A DNA stretch of 64,000 bases, from the NCBI GenBank assembly GCA_964645775.1, contig CAZYBU010000004.1:84297-148296 (forward strand). The letters run 5' to 3'. The DNA is from CAZYBU01 sp964645775. GTDB lineage: Bacteria; Spirochaetota; UBA4802; UBA5550. The position numbers were made by a program, and so were the translations under genes. Shown here piece after piece: positions 17,591 to 25,911 of this stretch (its first letter is position 1; the number at the start of each line of letters is the position of its first letter). The notes beneath the pieces were generated by a model that did no database searches, was not told the origin of the DNA, and saw nothing but the letters and a program-made list of their open reading frames with translations.

Positions 17591-18202
17591 TCAGCTGATT
17601 ATAACCTTTCTTCCTCTAACTGTTAAACGGTTTGTGCAGAAGAGCCGTACCGCTTCACAAAGAATCCGATGTTCCTCCATGAGTATCCGGGCTGAGAGGG
17701 TCTGAATCGTGTCATCCTGCTCCACCGGCACAGGGCTCTGAATAATAATCGGTCCTGTGTCCGTGCCTTCATCAATGAAATGGACCGTGCATCCTGTAAT
17801 CTTAACGCCGTATTCCAGCGCCTGTTTCTGGGCTTTTACACCGGGAAAAGATGGAAGAAGAGCGGGATGGATGTTGATAATCCGATTATGATATCTCTGG
17901 ATGATCCAGGGAGTCAGAAGACGCATGTATCCGGCCGCCACAATGAGGTCTGTACCTGCCTTTTTCAGGAGTCTGACCATTTCTTTTTCATGTTCTTCAC
18001 GGGTGGCGTACCGGGCCTGGTCCACGAAAAAAGACTCCATTCCCAGTTCTTCCGCCTTTTCCAGAGCCCGGGCATCTTTGTTATCGCTGATAAGAATGCC
18101 GTTTTTTGCGGGTATCTCATCGGAATGAATCTGTTTACAGACGGCTTCAAAATTGCTTCCTCTGCCTGATGCCAGGTATGAAACGGTCTTGCGGTTAAAC
18201 AT
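17591..18202 (-). CDS. purN: Phosphoribosylglycinamide formyltransferase (PurN)
   Basis: Uses 10-formyltetrahydrofolate to formylate GAR in purine synthesis. The 203-residue protein shows LASGRGSNFEAV (about 9-20, phosphate-binding), the folate and catalytic segment YMRLLTPWII, INIHPALLPSFPG with the catalytic Asn-His pair, and GCTVHFIDEGTDTGPII with the catalytic Asp. AGGAG lies six bases before the ATG at 18202. It is the last gene of a moeA, PP-loop, purN run (12-bp gap). purD is at 32.4 kb and purA at 39.8 kb, so purine genes are scattered. Confidence 0.95.
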   Translation of the reverse strand: MFNRKTVSYLASGRGSNFEAVCKQIHSDEIPAKNGILISDNKDARALEKAEELGMESFFVDQARYATREEHEKEMVRLLKKAGTDLIVAAGYMRLLTPWIIQRYHNRIINIHPALLPSFPGVKAQKQALEYGVKITGCTVHFIDEGTDTGPIIIQSPVPVEQDDTIQTLSARILMEEHRILCEAVRLFCTNRLTVRGRKVIIS

Positions 18203-18214
18203 AGCCTGCTCCTT

Positions 18215-19207
18215 TCAGATTCTCAATTGTTCCAGGAAGTCCGGGGCCAGAGAATGGTCGGCATTTACCACCCGTGACCTGCTATTTACTATTCTGACCT
18301 GAAATTCCTCTGTTCCCTTTTTTGCGTACCGGGCGAGGATAGAGATCATTGTATCAGTATCATTGGTGTCCGCCTCTCCCTGAACAAAACCCGTAGGACC
18401 GGGGAATTCTGGTTCAAGCAGGAGACTTGCCCTGTGTCTGTAGAGCCTGAGAATATGGTTTTCTTCTTCATGGCGTCCGATAATCAGTTTGCATCGCTCG
18501 CTGATACGGAAATGTCGTCCGATGGTGAGAAGATAGATATCCTCTTCATTGTAACCGGGATGATAAAGAAAGAGGTCCCTGATCCGGACCGATATGTTCG
18601 GGTCCGTGAAGAGACATCCTCCCGCCGGAGAGCTGTATTCCATGATACCATAACGGCGGGCGAGCTCAAACTGTCTCTTACGACCACGTCCGTTGATATC
18701 AAGGAGCATTTCCCTGTCAACCATGCCCCGCGTTTCCGGGATAGTAGGTTTGAGAAGTCGGGCCGAAAGGGGGCGGAGAAGCCTTCCCTCCAGACCGGCT
18801 TCCCGGATGATATGGTTAAGGGTATGTTTCATCTGAGACATGGGGCGCTGGCCAACGACTTCTCCCGTGACGAGAAAATCGGCCCCAGTTTCTCTCATGA
18901 ATTCAGCTGCGTTGTGAAAGAAGAAGATCTTGCAGTCGATACAGGGATTCATCTCCTTCCCGTAGCCGTGGGGCGGATTCTCAACCATACGCAGGTATTC
19001 CATCCCAAGACGGCGTACCTCCACATTAAGGTTTATCTGTTTTGCGTACTTTATTGCGTCCAGTTCCCCGTGATCAATGTGGGGTTGGGTGAAAGGTAGT
19101 AAAAAGTGTATACCGGTAAGATGGATTCCCTGGTCCATTAGAAGGCGACCGGCCAAAAGACTGTCCAGTCCGCCCGAGTAAAGCAGGATACCTCTGTGCT
19201 CAGCCAT
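18215..19207 (-). CDS. PP-loop ATPase, tRNA thiouridylase/ThiI-like
   Basis: Predicted ATP-pyrophosphatase of the tRNA-sulfuration type. The PP-loop LLYSGGLDSLLA is at about residues 8-19; GKEMNPCIDCKIFFF (about 85-100) and TGADFLVTGEVVGQRPMSQ (about 108-126) match the MnmA/ThiI-like thiolase fold, and SSPAGGCLFTDP supplies a later Cys. The last 110 residues form a separate domain (IGRHFRISERCKLIIGRHEEEN) that could bind RNA; this is an inference. The ATG at 19207 is preferred to an upstream start because GGTGAG precedes it. It overlaps moeA by 8 bp, an unexpected partnership with molybdenum-cofactor synthesis. The modified nucleoside is not predictable. Confidence 0.75.
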   Translation of the reverse strand: MAEHRGILLYSGGLDSLLAGRLLMDQGIHLTGIHFLLPFTQPHIDHGELDAIKYAKQINLNVEVRRLGMEYLRMVENPPHGYGKEMNPCIDCKIFFFHNAAEFMRETGADFLVTGEVVGQRPMSQMKHTLNHIIREAGLEGRLLRPLSARLLKPTIPETRGMVDREMLLDINGRGRKRQFELARRYGIMEYSSPAGGCLFTDPNISVRIRDLFLYHPGYNEEDIYLLTIGRHFRISERCKLIIGRHEEENHILRLYRHRASLLLEPEFPGPTGFVQGEADTNDTDTMISILARYAKKGTEEFQVRIVNSRSRVVNADHSLAPDFLEQLRI

Positions 19208-20426
19208 CGATCTCACCGTGGTGAATGAGTTCAATGGTAACCTCTTCACCAGGTTGCGGGTCTTCCCGTTCCTCCTCTATTTCAATTATACAGTTGGCCT
19301 GGGACATGGAGGAGAGTATCCCGGAACCCTGGGACCCTGTGGAAGAAACATAGAGGCTGGAATTTTCAACATGGAAGATGCCTCTCTGGTAATGGCGCTT
19401 CCCCTTCTTCTTTTTCAGAGGGGTAGCCAGTAGAGCGCGAAAGCGGGGCCTGTATCTGTGTTTGGCGTTCATCATGGCGAGAAGGAGAGGACGCACGAAT
19501 TCCATAAATATCAAAAGACTGGATACAGGATTTCCAGGAAGGCCACAATAGAGGGTCCGACCCCTTCTGCCGAACATAAAAGGCTTGCCCGGCTTTATTT
19601 TCATGCGGTCAAAATGGACTGTGACTCCGATTTTCTCCATCGCGGGCCGGACGAAATCATAGTTTCCCATGGATACTCCCCCTGTAGTAACCACGACATC
19701 ATATTTTGACGCCTTCTCCAGAGCTTCGGCAAGGAAATCGGGCCTGTCATCCACGATACCAAGATAAACGGGTTCACAATAACTGTTCAGAACTTCAGAA
19801 TAGAGGGTATAGGCATTGCTATTGTAGATTTGTCCCGCTGCTTTTGTCTCACCCGGTTCAATGATCTCATTTCCCGTTGTCAGAAGCGCGACCCGGGGTT
19901 TATGGAACACATCCACCCAGGAGACATTGATTGAAGCGAGGAGACCAAGTTCCGCTGAATCGATAAAAGTACCGTTTCTAATAATTACCGTTCCCACAGG
20001 GATATCCTCGCCCTGACGTCTGATATTATCTCCCTCAGGAAGGGGGCGGTTAATCAGGATTCTGTTATTATCATGGGTACAGTCTTCAACAGGAATCACA
20101 CAGTCCGATCCTTCAGGAATGGGAGCGCCTGTCATAATTGCAATGGCCTGGCCGGAGGATAGCCTGTCACCTTCAAATGTGGTTCCAGCCGGTATTTCGC
20201 CAGTCACTGAGAGGCTTATCGGTGATTCCGGGGAAGCATTAAGGGTGTCTTTTGCTCGAAGAGCGAATCCGTCCATGGCTGAATTATCGTGGGGCGGAAC
20301 AGGGGCCATAGCCTCGATATCTTTGCAGGCGAATCGGTGTCGGGCCTCAAGAAGTGGTACCGATTCGCACCTCATTTGAGGGATATCGTGATTAAGGTAT
20401 TCCAGGGCTTTACTAACAGGTATCAT
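19200..20426 (-). CDS. moeA: Molybdopterin molybdenumtransferase MoeA
   Basis: Inserts molybdate into adenylylated molybdopterin. The 408-residue length is standard. Domain marks: PVPPHDNSAMDGFAL (about 42-56, metal-insertion site with intact Asp), MTGAPIPEGSDCVIPVED, LLTTGNEIIEPGE, VTTGGVSMGNYDFV (MoCF domain) and KPGKPFMFG, then the C-terminal beta domain. It heads a run with the PP-loop gene and purN. A second, more divergent MoeA is encoded at 52.1-53.3 kb within the molybdate operon; this one keeps the canonical active-site sequence and is likely the general enzyme. Confidence 0.94.
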   Translation of the reverse strand: MIPVSKALEYLNHDIPQMRCESVPLLEARHRFACKDIEAMAPVPPHDNSAMDGFALRAKDTLNASPESPISLSVTGEIPAGTTFEGDRLSSGQAIAIMTGAPIPEGSDCVIPVEDCTHDNNRILINRPLPEGDNIRRQGEDIPVGTVIIRNGTFIDSAELGLLASINVSWVDVFHKPRVALLTTGNEIIEPGETKAAGQIYNSNAYTLYSEVLNSYCEPVYLGIVDDRPDFLAEALEKASKYDVVVTTGGVSMGNYDFVRPAMEKIGVTVHFDRMKIKPGKPFMFGRRGRTLYCGLPGNPVSSLLIFMEFVRPLLLAMMNAKHRYRPRFRALLATPLKKKKGKRHYQRGIFHVENSSLYVSSTGSQGSGILSSMSQANCIIEIEEEREDPQPGEEVTIELIHHGEIDG

Positions 20427-20550
20427 GGTACAAATACTCCCTAGTTTAGAAACCGTTCAGGATATCGGATATGTCAATCATAAACAATGAAGCTTTTTAC
20501 ATGATTCTTGTGAGCTGACATACCTTTTAAAAATTAAGAAATTCTTCCTC

Positions 20551-20920
20551 AAGATGCCTTTATGTGTTGTTATACTTGAATTATTATTTCCGCCGCCGAA
20601 GGCGGCGGTGGCAATAGAGTTATTTTTACGGCAAATTGAGGTAAGAAATCAATAGTGAATTTCTGTTCAACTGATACGCGAGAAGATGCTTTTATGTGTT
20701 GTTATACTTGAATTATTATTTCCGCCGCCGAAGGCGGCGGTGGCAATAGAGTTATTTTTACGGCAAATTGAGGTAAGAAATCAATAGTGAATTTCTGTTC
20801 AACTGATACGCGAGAAGATGCTTTTATGTGTTGTTATACTTGAATTATTATTTCCGCCGCCGAAGGCGGCGGTGGCAATAGAGTTATTTTTACGGCAAAT
20901 TGAGGTAAGAAATCAATAGT
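20551..20920. repeat. Triple tandem 132-bp repeat with GC-rich hairpin
   Basis: Three head-to-tail units start at 20551, 20683 and 20815; the period is 132 bp and the third is cut at 20920 (106 bp). Units are almost identical; the first differs only by a base change in the GATGCCTTT segment. Each contains a perfect hairpin, CCGCCGCC-GAA-GGCGGCGG (20590-20608, 20722-20740, 20854-20872), in otherwise AT-rich DNA. No reading frame uses the repeats. Shorter diverged relatives lie at 30676-30799 and 39377-39436. The array fills most of the 637-bp gap between the moeA start and the XRE gene. Confidence 0.95.
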
Positions 20921-20990
20921 CAAAAATGGTTGATTGATATACAATAATTGTATATTATTTGTTATAGAAGTTAAAAAACAGGAAAACTTG

Positions 20991-21019
20991 TTGACGGTTA
21001 TCTATAATAAGTGTACTAT
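20991..21019 (+). promoter_or_regulatory. Sigma-70-type promoter for the XRE regulator
   Basis: TTGACG (20991-20996) and TACTAT (21014-21019) are separated by 17 bases; the start codon at 21064 lies 45 bp downstream. An AT-rich stretch with TATATTATTTGTTATA just upstream may be an operator, but no operator symmetry is certain. Confidence 0.6.
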
Positions 21020-21063
21020 TTGAATTCAATCATTACAAAAGAATGAATCGAAGAAGAGGGAAT

Positions 21064-21498
21064 ATGGAAACAACAATGATACCTCAGGGTGCTAAATATA
21101 AAGAAAGGTACAGGGACCATGAGATACTCTCTAACGAGGTACTGGACAAAGAACAGGAACTACATTTCTTTGACAATATCCGAAAGCGTATCCGTGAAGT
21201 TCGTAAAGAGCTCAGGATGACACAAAGGGAATTCGGTGAATCGGCCGGTATAGACAGACGTTATGTTGCTAAGGTGGAATGCGGTTCGCAGAATCCTTCA
21301 TTCAAATTTCTGAGGAGCATTTCGATAAAGCACAAGATTTCCCTGGATTGGCTTCTTTACGGAATCGGTGACAGGTACGTGCGGGCAAGTGATGACCTCT
21401 ACGGGCCAGAACTTGCAGTGTTCAAAAAACTCCTTGATAATGCTCAGGATGAAGACATTGAGGTAATCACAAAGATGATTAAGAAGATTCTGGGGTAA
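21064..21498 (+). CDS. XRE-family helix-turn-helix regulator
   Basis: Small DNA-binding protein (144 residues). A Cro/C1-type HTH occupies about residues 38-98 and is recognisable from RIREVRKELRMTQREFGESAG, where the second helix starts at MTQREF, then RRYVAKVECGSQNPSFKFL. The C-terminal 45 residues are acidic and helical. The ATG at 21064 has AGAGGGA just upstream and is preferred to the ATG at 21043, which has none. A strong promoter precedes it and a bidirectional terminator follows, so it is a single-gene transcript. The target genes are unknown; neighbouring repeats and a STAS gene do not reveal its role. Confidence 0.8.
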   Translation: METTMIPQGAKYKERYRDHEILSNEVLDKEQELHFFDNIRKRIREVRKELRMTQREFGESAGIDRRYVAKVECGSQNPSFKFLRSISIKHKISLDWLLYGIGDRYVRASDDLYGPELAVFKKLLDNAQDEDIEVITKMIKKILG

Positions 21499-21533
21499 GC
21501 TTCAGTTTTTCTAATAAGTAATCATTTTTTAAG

Positions 21534-21560
21534 AAAACGACGGCTGACAGCCGTCGTTTT
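21534..21560. terminator. Bidirectional terminator between the XRE and STAS genes
   Basis: Perfect 12-bp stem AAAACGACGGCT (21534-21545) and AGCCGTCGTTTT (21549-21560) with a GAC loop. It has T-runs in both directions and lies between the convergent XRE gene and the STAS gene stop at 21560. Confidence 0.9.
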
Positions 21561-21907
21561 TAGTGATGAGTAATATATTCAATCGTAACGTTGCTGTTTA
21601 TATCAACAAAATCGTCGATAGAAATAGCCTGCCAATGAATATCCTTGTTGGCCAGGATATGAATATTTTTTCCCGAATCCTTTGCACGAATAATAAAAAG
21701 ACTCAGGGAAGCTATTCCCGAGCTGTTAAGCATCTCCAGACCCGTAAGGTCCAAGGTTATACCATTCGTGCTTTGTTCTGTGTGCTCAATAAGAAAATCC
21801 ACAATATCATTATAATGGTCCATGGATGTGAGCTTAAGGCTTCCATTAATCTCAATAAGCTCTCCTGTTTTATGATAGGTTATACTGTATGATTCAGTCT
21901 TCTTCAT
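21560..21907 (-). CDS. STAS-domain protein (anti-sigma factor antagonist-like)
   Basis: A 115-residue single STAS domain. ITLDLTGLEMLNSSGIASLSLFI matches the SpoIIAA-type signature (given in two parts: LDLTGLEMLNSSGI and ASLSLFI), where the Ser before SG is the usual kinase target. Such proteins bind anti-sigma factors or sit in signalling complexes. No kinase, phosphatase or sigma factor adjoins it, so its partner is elsewhere. GAGGG lies about nine bases before the ATG. It is downstream of a 70-residue unknown gene with a 23-bp gap, probably the same transcript. Confidence 0.82.
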   Translation of the reverse strand: MKKTESYSITYHKTGELIEINGSLKLTSMDHYNDIVDFLIEHTEQSTNGITLDLTGLEMLNSSGIASLSLFIIRAKDSGKNIHILANKDIHWQAISIDDFVDINSNVTIEYITHH

Positions 21908-21930
21908 GGAGCCAACCCTCGTGGATAAGT

Positions 21931-22143
21931 CTAATTGAAGGGATCATCCTGCTTCATGTCGGCAACAGCGACACGCCACATCCGCTTCAGAGATTCGAAT
22001 CCTTCTTCACCTTCCTCATTGTAAAGCTGACAGAGGAAATTATATAGTGCCATTGCGGTTATGCTTTCATTCTTAAAGGCTTCGACGAACTGGATATCAT
22101 CGTTGAGTGTATCAATGGGCGTCTGCTTCTTTTTATCATTCAT
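21931..22143 (-). CDS. Small protein of unknown function
   Basis: A 70-residue acidic protein (MNDKKKQTPIDTLNDDIQ start, MKQDDPFN end) with predicted helices around ITAMALYNFLCQLYNEEG. AGGAGA five bases before the ATG and the short gap to the STAS gene support translation. No family is recognised. It could be a partner or accessory of the STAS protein, but only position suggests this. Confidence 0.6.
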   Translation of the reverse strand: MNDKKKQTPIDTLNDDIQFVEAFKNESITAMALYNFLCQLYNEEGEEGFESLKRMWRVAVADMKQDDPFN

Positions 22144-22199
22144 CCGGCTCTCCTGAGAATTCTAATGAAATAATCAAGATTATTAATTGCAAGAACAAT

Positions 22200-22901
22200 T
22201 TACAAAATGGGCTTTCTGGCGTAAAGGATAAGACTTTTTGGAAAAAACCAGTCAAAAAAAGTCTCCGCTCCTCTCATAAAGGGTGAAAAAAGTCCCCTGC
22301 TCAAAAAGTAGTGGTAGGATCGGGTAAAGGGATGGTTTTCGTTGTGAAGTCCGACAATTGAACGGATAGCCCACCAGATTGTATGGAAAGAGTGCCTGAA
22401 ATTGATCCCATATACAGAGAGTCCGCTCCCGGTTATGATGGCATTAAGTCTGGCAGGTGGAATTATCCGAACATGACCTCCGGGTGTGCTGAAATATTCA
22501 TGCGTAAGAAGGTAGTACAACGCCTCTGAAAAGGGAGTGGGAACCGTTATGCCAATGGTGCCTCCCGGTTTAAGAATACGTGCCAGTTCACGGCAGGCCT
22601 GTTCCTCGTCAGGTACATGTTCCATAACTTCGGAACATACGATGGAGTCAAAGGTGTTATCCTTGAAGGGCATCTGGGCCGCATCACCTGCATGAGCCAT
22701 ATATCGGGTGTATTCCTGGTCAGGTTCCAGCTGGGAAAGAGAAAAGCGGGTTCGTCTGAGAGAATCCAGGTCGATGTCCATGCTTATGACACGCGCTCTT
22801 CTCTTAAGGGCCTCAAGTGAATGCCGGCCAAAACCGCAGCCGGCGTCCAGAACAAGACTTTCCGGTTTTATACCCAGACGATCAAAATCGATGGTAAGCA
22901 T
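22200..22901 (-). CDS. SAM-dependent methyltransferase (class I)
   Basis: A 233-residue Rossmann-type methyltransferase. Motif I is VLDAGCGFGRHSL (about 17-29); VISMDIDLDSL is the acidic loop; FDSIVCSEVMEHVPDEEQA and LKPGGTIGITVP are motifs IV and V of the Methyltransf_11 family. A C-terminal hydrophobic segment (SLILYARKPIL) suggests membrane proximity. It overlaps the upstream glycosyltransferase by 20 bp, so the methyl group probably goes onto a glycan or glycolipid made by the two GT4 enzymes. The acceptor is unknown. Confidence 0.85.
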   Translation of the reverse strand: MLTIDFDRLGIKPESLVLDAGCGFGRHSLEALKRRARVISMDIDLDSLRRTRFSLSQLEPDQEYTRYMAHAGDAAQMPFKDNTFDSIVCSEVMEHVPDEEQACRELARILKPGGTIGITVPTPFSEALYYLLTHEYFSTPGGHVRIIPPARLNAIITGSGLSVYGINFRHSFHTIWWAIRSIVGLHNENHPFTRSYHYFLSRGLFSPFMRGAETFFDWFFPKSLILYARKPIL

Positions 22902-24126
22902 TTCTTATTGTTTCATATTCCTCGATAAGATGTTTAGCCGCTTTATGCCAGGTAAAGAGGGAGAGGACCCGTTGCCGGGCGGATCGCGCCATCTTTTTAC
23001 GCAGATCATCATGATCCAGGAGGTAATCGATCGACCGGGCCAGGGCATCTGGGTCCCTGGGAGAAACAAGAAGACCGGTCTTTTCATGTTCTCCTACTAC
23101 TTCAGGAAGAGCGCCTCCGGTTGTTGTGATCACCGGCAGCTGGCAGGCCATGGCCTCAGCGGCCGGAAATCCAAATCCTTCGTAGATGGATGGAGCTACC
23201 GCTATTTCTGTTTCAGCGTAAAGCCGAACAAGCCGTTCGATCGGAATCTTTCCGGTGAAACTCACCTGGCTGTTAAGACCCAGAGAATTGATTAGCTTAG
23301 GTATGATGGTTCTGTTAGGAGCTCCACCGTCGACAATGATAAGCTGAACATGATGGCGTGTGCGTTTCATGGCTTGAAGAAGATAGATGATACCTTTCTT
23401 TCTGTCCGCTACGTTACCAACGAAAATAAGGCTCCCGGTTTTCTTTTTTACACCGGGGATCGGGTAAAAGAGACGGGAATCCATGCCATTGTAAATAACG
23501 CTAATTTTTTCTATGGGTATCCGGAAGGCCCTGTGGATCTCCCTGGCAGAATCATGGGATACAGTGATTATATGGTCCATGCGGTTGGCCACGAAACGTT
23601 GCATAACCAGGGGATAGTAAAGAACTCTGCGGACCTTGTCTAAAAAGGTGGAGGGATATTCAAACCATGTGGCCCTGTCAATTGTCAGAGGGTGATGAAT
23701 GGTTGAAATAACCGGTATACCGAGAAGTTTCATCAATAAAAAACCGTAACCCAGACACTGGTTATCATGTATTACATCAAAGGAATACTTAAGGTGAAGT
23801 TTACGAACCGCCAGGAAGGCCCTGAGGGAGAACGTTTCCATCTCAGGGAAAATGCCTGCTCTGGAAGCAATAAATTCGTAGAGATTCAGTGGAGTAAAGG
23901 CGTCAAAGGGATGTTCCGGGTTAATGTAATCATCCTTCCGGTTAAAGTAGTTGTTATTGTGGATCTTGTGTACATAAACTCCCGGTATTTCAAAGGGATA
24001 GGGAGGACCGGTGACAACATGGACTTCATGGCCCTGCCGCGCCAGTTCTTCGGCCAGATACATAACATAAATACCCTGGCCTCCGCAGTAGGGATTACCC
24101 CGGTAACTGAGAAGACATATCTTCAT
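22882..24126 (-). CDS. Glycosyltransferase family 4 (first of a tandem pair)
   Basis: A 414-residue GT-B glycosyltransferase. N-terminal domain begins LLSYRGNPYCGGQGIYVMYL, with the donor-domain signature SIYEGFGFPAAEAMACQLPV (E-x7-E) at about 300-320. GMDSRLFYP and FVGNVADRKKGIIYLL mark the interdomain region. It overlaps the upstream glycosyltransferase gene by 4 bp (ATGA) and has the same length and similar sequence throughout, so the pair arose by duplication. The residues transferred are unknown. Confidence 0.88.
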   Translation of the reverse strand: MKICLLSYRGNPYCGGQGIYVMYLAEELARQGHEVHVVTGPPYPFEIPGVYVHKIHNNNYFNRKDDYINPEHPFDAFTPLNLYEFIASRAGIFPEMETFSLRAFLAVRKLHLKYSFDVIHDNQCLGYGFLLMKLLGIPVISTIHHPLTIDRATWFEYPSTFLDKVRRVLYYPLVMQRFVANRMDHIITVSHDSAREIHRAFRIPIEKISVIYNGMDSRLFYPIPGVKKKTGSLIFVGNVADRKKGIIYLLQAMKRTRHHVQLIIVDGGAPNRTIIPKLINSLGLNSQVSFTGKIPIERLVRLYAETEIAVAPSIYEGFGFPAAEAMACQLPVITTTGGALPEVVGEHEKTGLLVSPRDPDALARSIDYLLDHDDLRKKMARSARQRVLSLFTWHKAAKHLIEEYETIRNAYHRF

Positions 24127-25367
24127 GAGTAATTCTTCGACTCCATAATGACCTTCCTGTAGAGGTCAAGAGTTGATCGGGCCGCCGATGGCCATGAGAA
24201 GAGGTCCTCGGCACGTTTTCTCCCACGGCGCCCCATCCTTTTTTGCAGTTCTTTATCCTTGAGCAATTTTTTAATTGCATCGGCCAGCTGGTTGCTGTCC
24301 CTCGGCGGGACAAGGATACCGGTTTCGTGGGTAACAACTTCTTTCAGAGCACCGGCCGTAGTTGCGACAACAGGAAGCTCACATGCCATTGCCTCGGCCG
24401 CAGGAAGGCCGAATCCTTCGTAGAGACTGGGAATAACGAGGAGGGTGGCACGCTGGTAATATGAAACAAGCTGGTCAAGGGTGAGACGACCTGTTATGGT
24501 AACCCGGTTTTCAAGTTTATGGTCGCGAATTATATTCATGGCGTGCTCTTTGGCAGGAGGGCCTTCATCCACAATAGTAAGATGAATCTCCTCCGGGAGC
24601 AATGTCATGGTTTTCAGAAGGTATTCGATTCCTTTTTTTCGGTCCTCGGTGTTTCCCACGAAAAGTAGATTGTTCTTATCCCTTTTAACTTTTTCCGGTT
24701 TGAACGTGCGTATGTCCATGCCGTTGTAAATTGCAGAGACATTATCATGACGGATACCAAAGGCCTGATTCAGCTCTTCGATACCTCCATTGAAAGAGGT
24801 GATAACCCTGTCGATATGGTTAATAACAAATCTTTGCATGAGTATGGGATAAAAAAGCAGCGTGGTTGTCATGTCCCAGAGACCCCGGTTACCTGCCAGG
24901 TCTGCGGCCCGGTCCCGGGTCAGTGGATGGTGAATAGTGGAGATGACCGGAATACCGTAGAGTTTCATCAGGGCCGTTCCCCATCCCAGGGTGTTGACGT
25001 CATGTATGATGTCGAAGGTCCGTTCTTTAAGCAATCTTCTCAGAGCGGAGAAGGCTCGCATGCTGAAAGTCTCCATCTCACCGAAAAAATGGAGACGGGT
25101 GAGCAGATAGTCAGCGAAATTCCATCCTCCCAGAATGGAACGGAAACTCAAAGGTCGAATGTCTCGTGTTTTTACGGCCCACATGTGATGAGAGGTGAGA
25201 TGGTGTACTCTTGACCAGGATTCCATCTCAGGATCAGGATAGGGAGGACCGACCATGCATTCCACCTCTATGCCCAGCGCGGAAAGTTCTCGCGAAAGGT
25301 TATAGAGATATATCCCCTGACCTCCGCAGAAGGGATTGCCTCTGTAGCTTAAAAGAAGGACGCGCAT
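24123..25367 (-). CDS. Glycosyltransferase family 4 (second of a tandem pair)
   Basis: Also 414 residues and paralogous to the downstream gene: LLLSYRGNPFCGGQGIYLYN start, a conserved HDVNTLGWG versus HDNQCLGYG, YNGMDIRTFKPEK, FVGNTEDRKKGIEYLLKTM, and the donor motif SLYEGFGLPAAEAMACELPV. It follows the gene for a four-helix membrane protein with one base between the genes, so all four genes from 25842 to 22200 form one unit. Likely builds a surface glycan or glycolipid together with the methyltransferase. Confidence 0.88.
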   Translation of the reverse strand: MRVLLLSYRGNPFCGGQGIYLYNLSRELSALGIEVECMVGPPYPDPEMESWSRVHHLTSHHMWAVKTRDIRPLSFRSILGGWNFADYLLTRLHFFGEMETFSMRAFSALRRLLKERTFDIIHDVNTLGWGTALMKLYGIPVISTIHHPLTRDRAADLAGNRGLWDMTTTLLFYPILMQRFVINHIDRVITSFNGGIEELNQAFGIRHDNVSAIYNGMDIRTFKPEKVKRDKNNLLFVGNTEDRKKGIEYLLKTMTLLPEEIHLTIVDEGPPAKEHAMNIIRDHKLENRVTITGRLTLDQLVSYYQRATLLVIPSLYEGFGLPAAEAMACELPVVATTAGALKEVVTHETGILVPPRDSNQLADAIKKLLKDKELQKRMGRRGRKRAEDLFSWPSAARSTLDLYRKVIMESKNYS

Positions 25368-25368
25368 T

Positions 25369-25842
25369 CTACTTCTTGGGTGGAAGAGTTGTTCGTGTTG
25401 TTACGATGGCCCATCCGACCCAGAATATCGCACCGAGAATTACAAGCGAGATGATTCCAGAGGGGATGGCTATAGCCCAGTAGCTACGGTTAATGATACC
25501 CAGAATCAACAGCGCCATAAAAGCGAGAGTAACCAGGCAGAGCAAAAGGGCTTTCGGTCTGGCGTAATCACGTTTATCAACGATTTCGGGCATAGGCTTC
25601 TCCACTTTAAGGGTTAGAATAGTCCATCCTATCCAGAGACCGGTACCAAGTAGAATAAGGGAAACCGCGGTAACCGGCAATGCAATGGCAGAATAGACGA
25701 GCAGCTCCATGGTATTCAGACGTGCGGGAAGAGTGCTGCCTGCATGGGCAAGTGCGCCATCGTAGATCAGATAACCCTGGGTAACTGCGAGAACGCTCGA
25801 TAGTATAATAAGTATGATTCCAGTTAGTCGAGGACGGGGCAT
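25369..25842 (-). CDS. Small integral membrane protein, unknown
   Basis: A 157-residue protein with four predicted membrane helices at about 7-27, 48-75, 98-115 and 122-145, joined by a cytoplasmic-type loop (KVEKPMPEIVDKRDYARPK). The two halves look alike: LGTGLWIGWTILTLK and LGAIFWVGWAIVTTR, a possible internal duplication. It heads the glycosyltransferase run. No family is recognised; a scaffold or lipid-handling part of the glycan pathway is only a guess from position. Confidence 0.65.
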   Translation of the reverse strand: MPRPRLTGIILIILSSVLAVTQGYLIYDGALAHAGSTLPARLNTMELLVYSAIALPVTAVSLILLGTGLWIGWTILTLKVEKPMPEIVDKRDYARPKALLLCLVTLAFMALLILGIINRSYWAIAIPSGIISLVILGAIFWVGWAIVTTRTTLPPKK

Positions 25843-25911
25843 GATGGTATCCTGTCGCCTGATTGATGAGATTGAAGGTTTGGAATAATCAACTTGACTG
25901 TCAATCCCATT

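Noticed and set aside
20551..20920. Triple repeat considered as a CRISPR array
   Set aside because: Units are 132 bp and continuous; there are no variable spacers and no cas genes.
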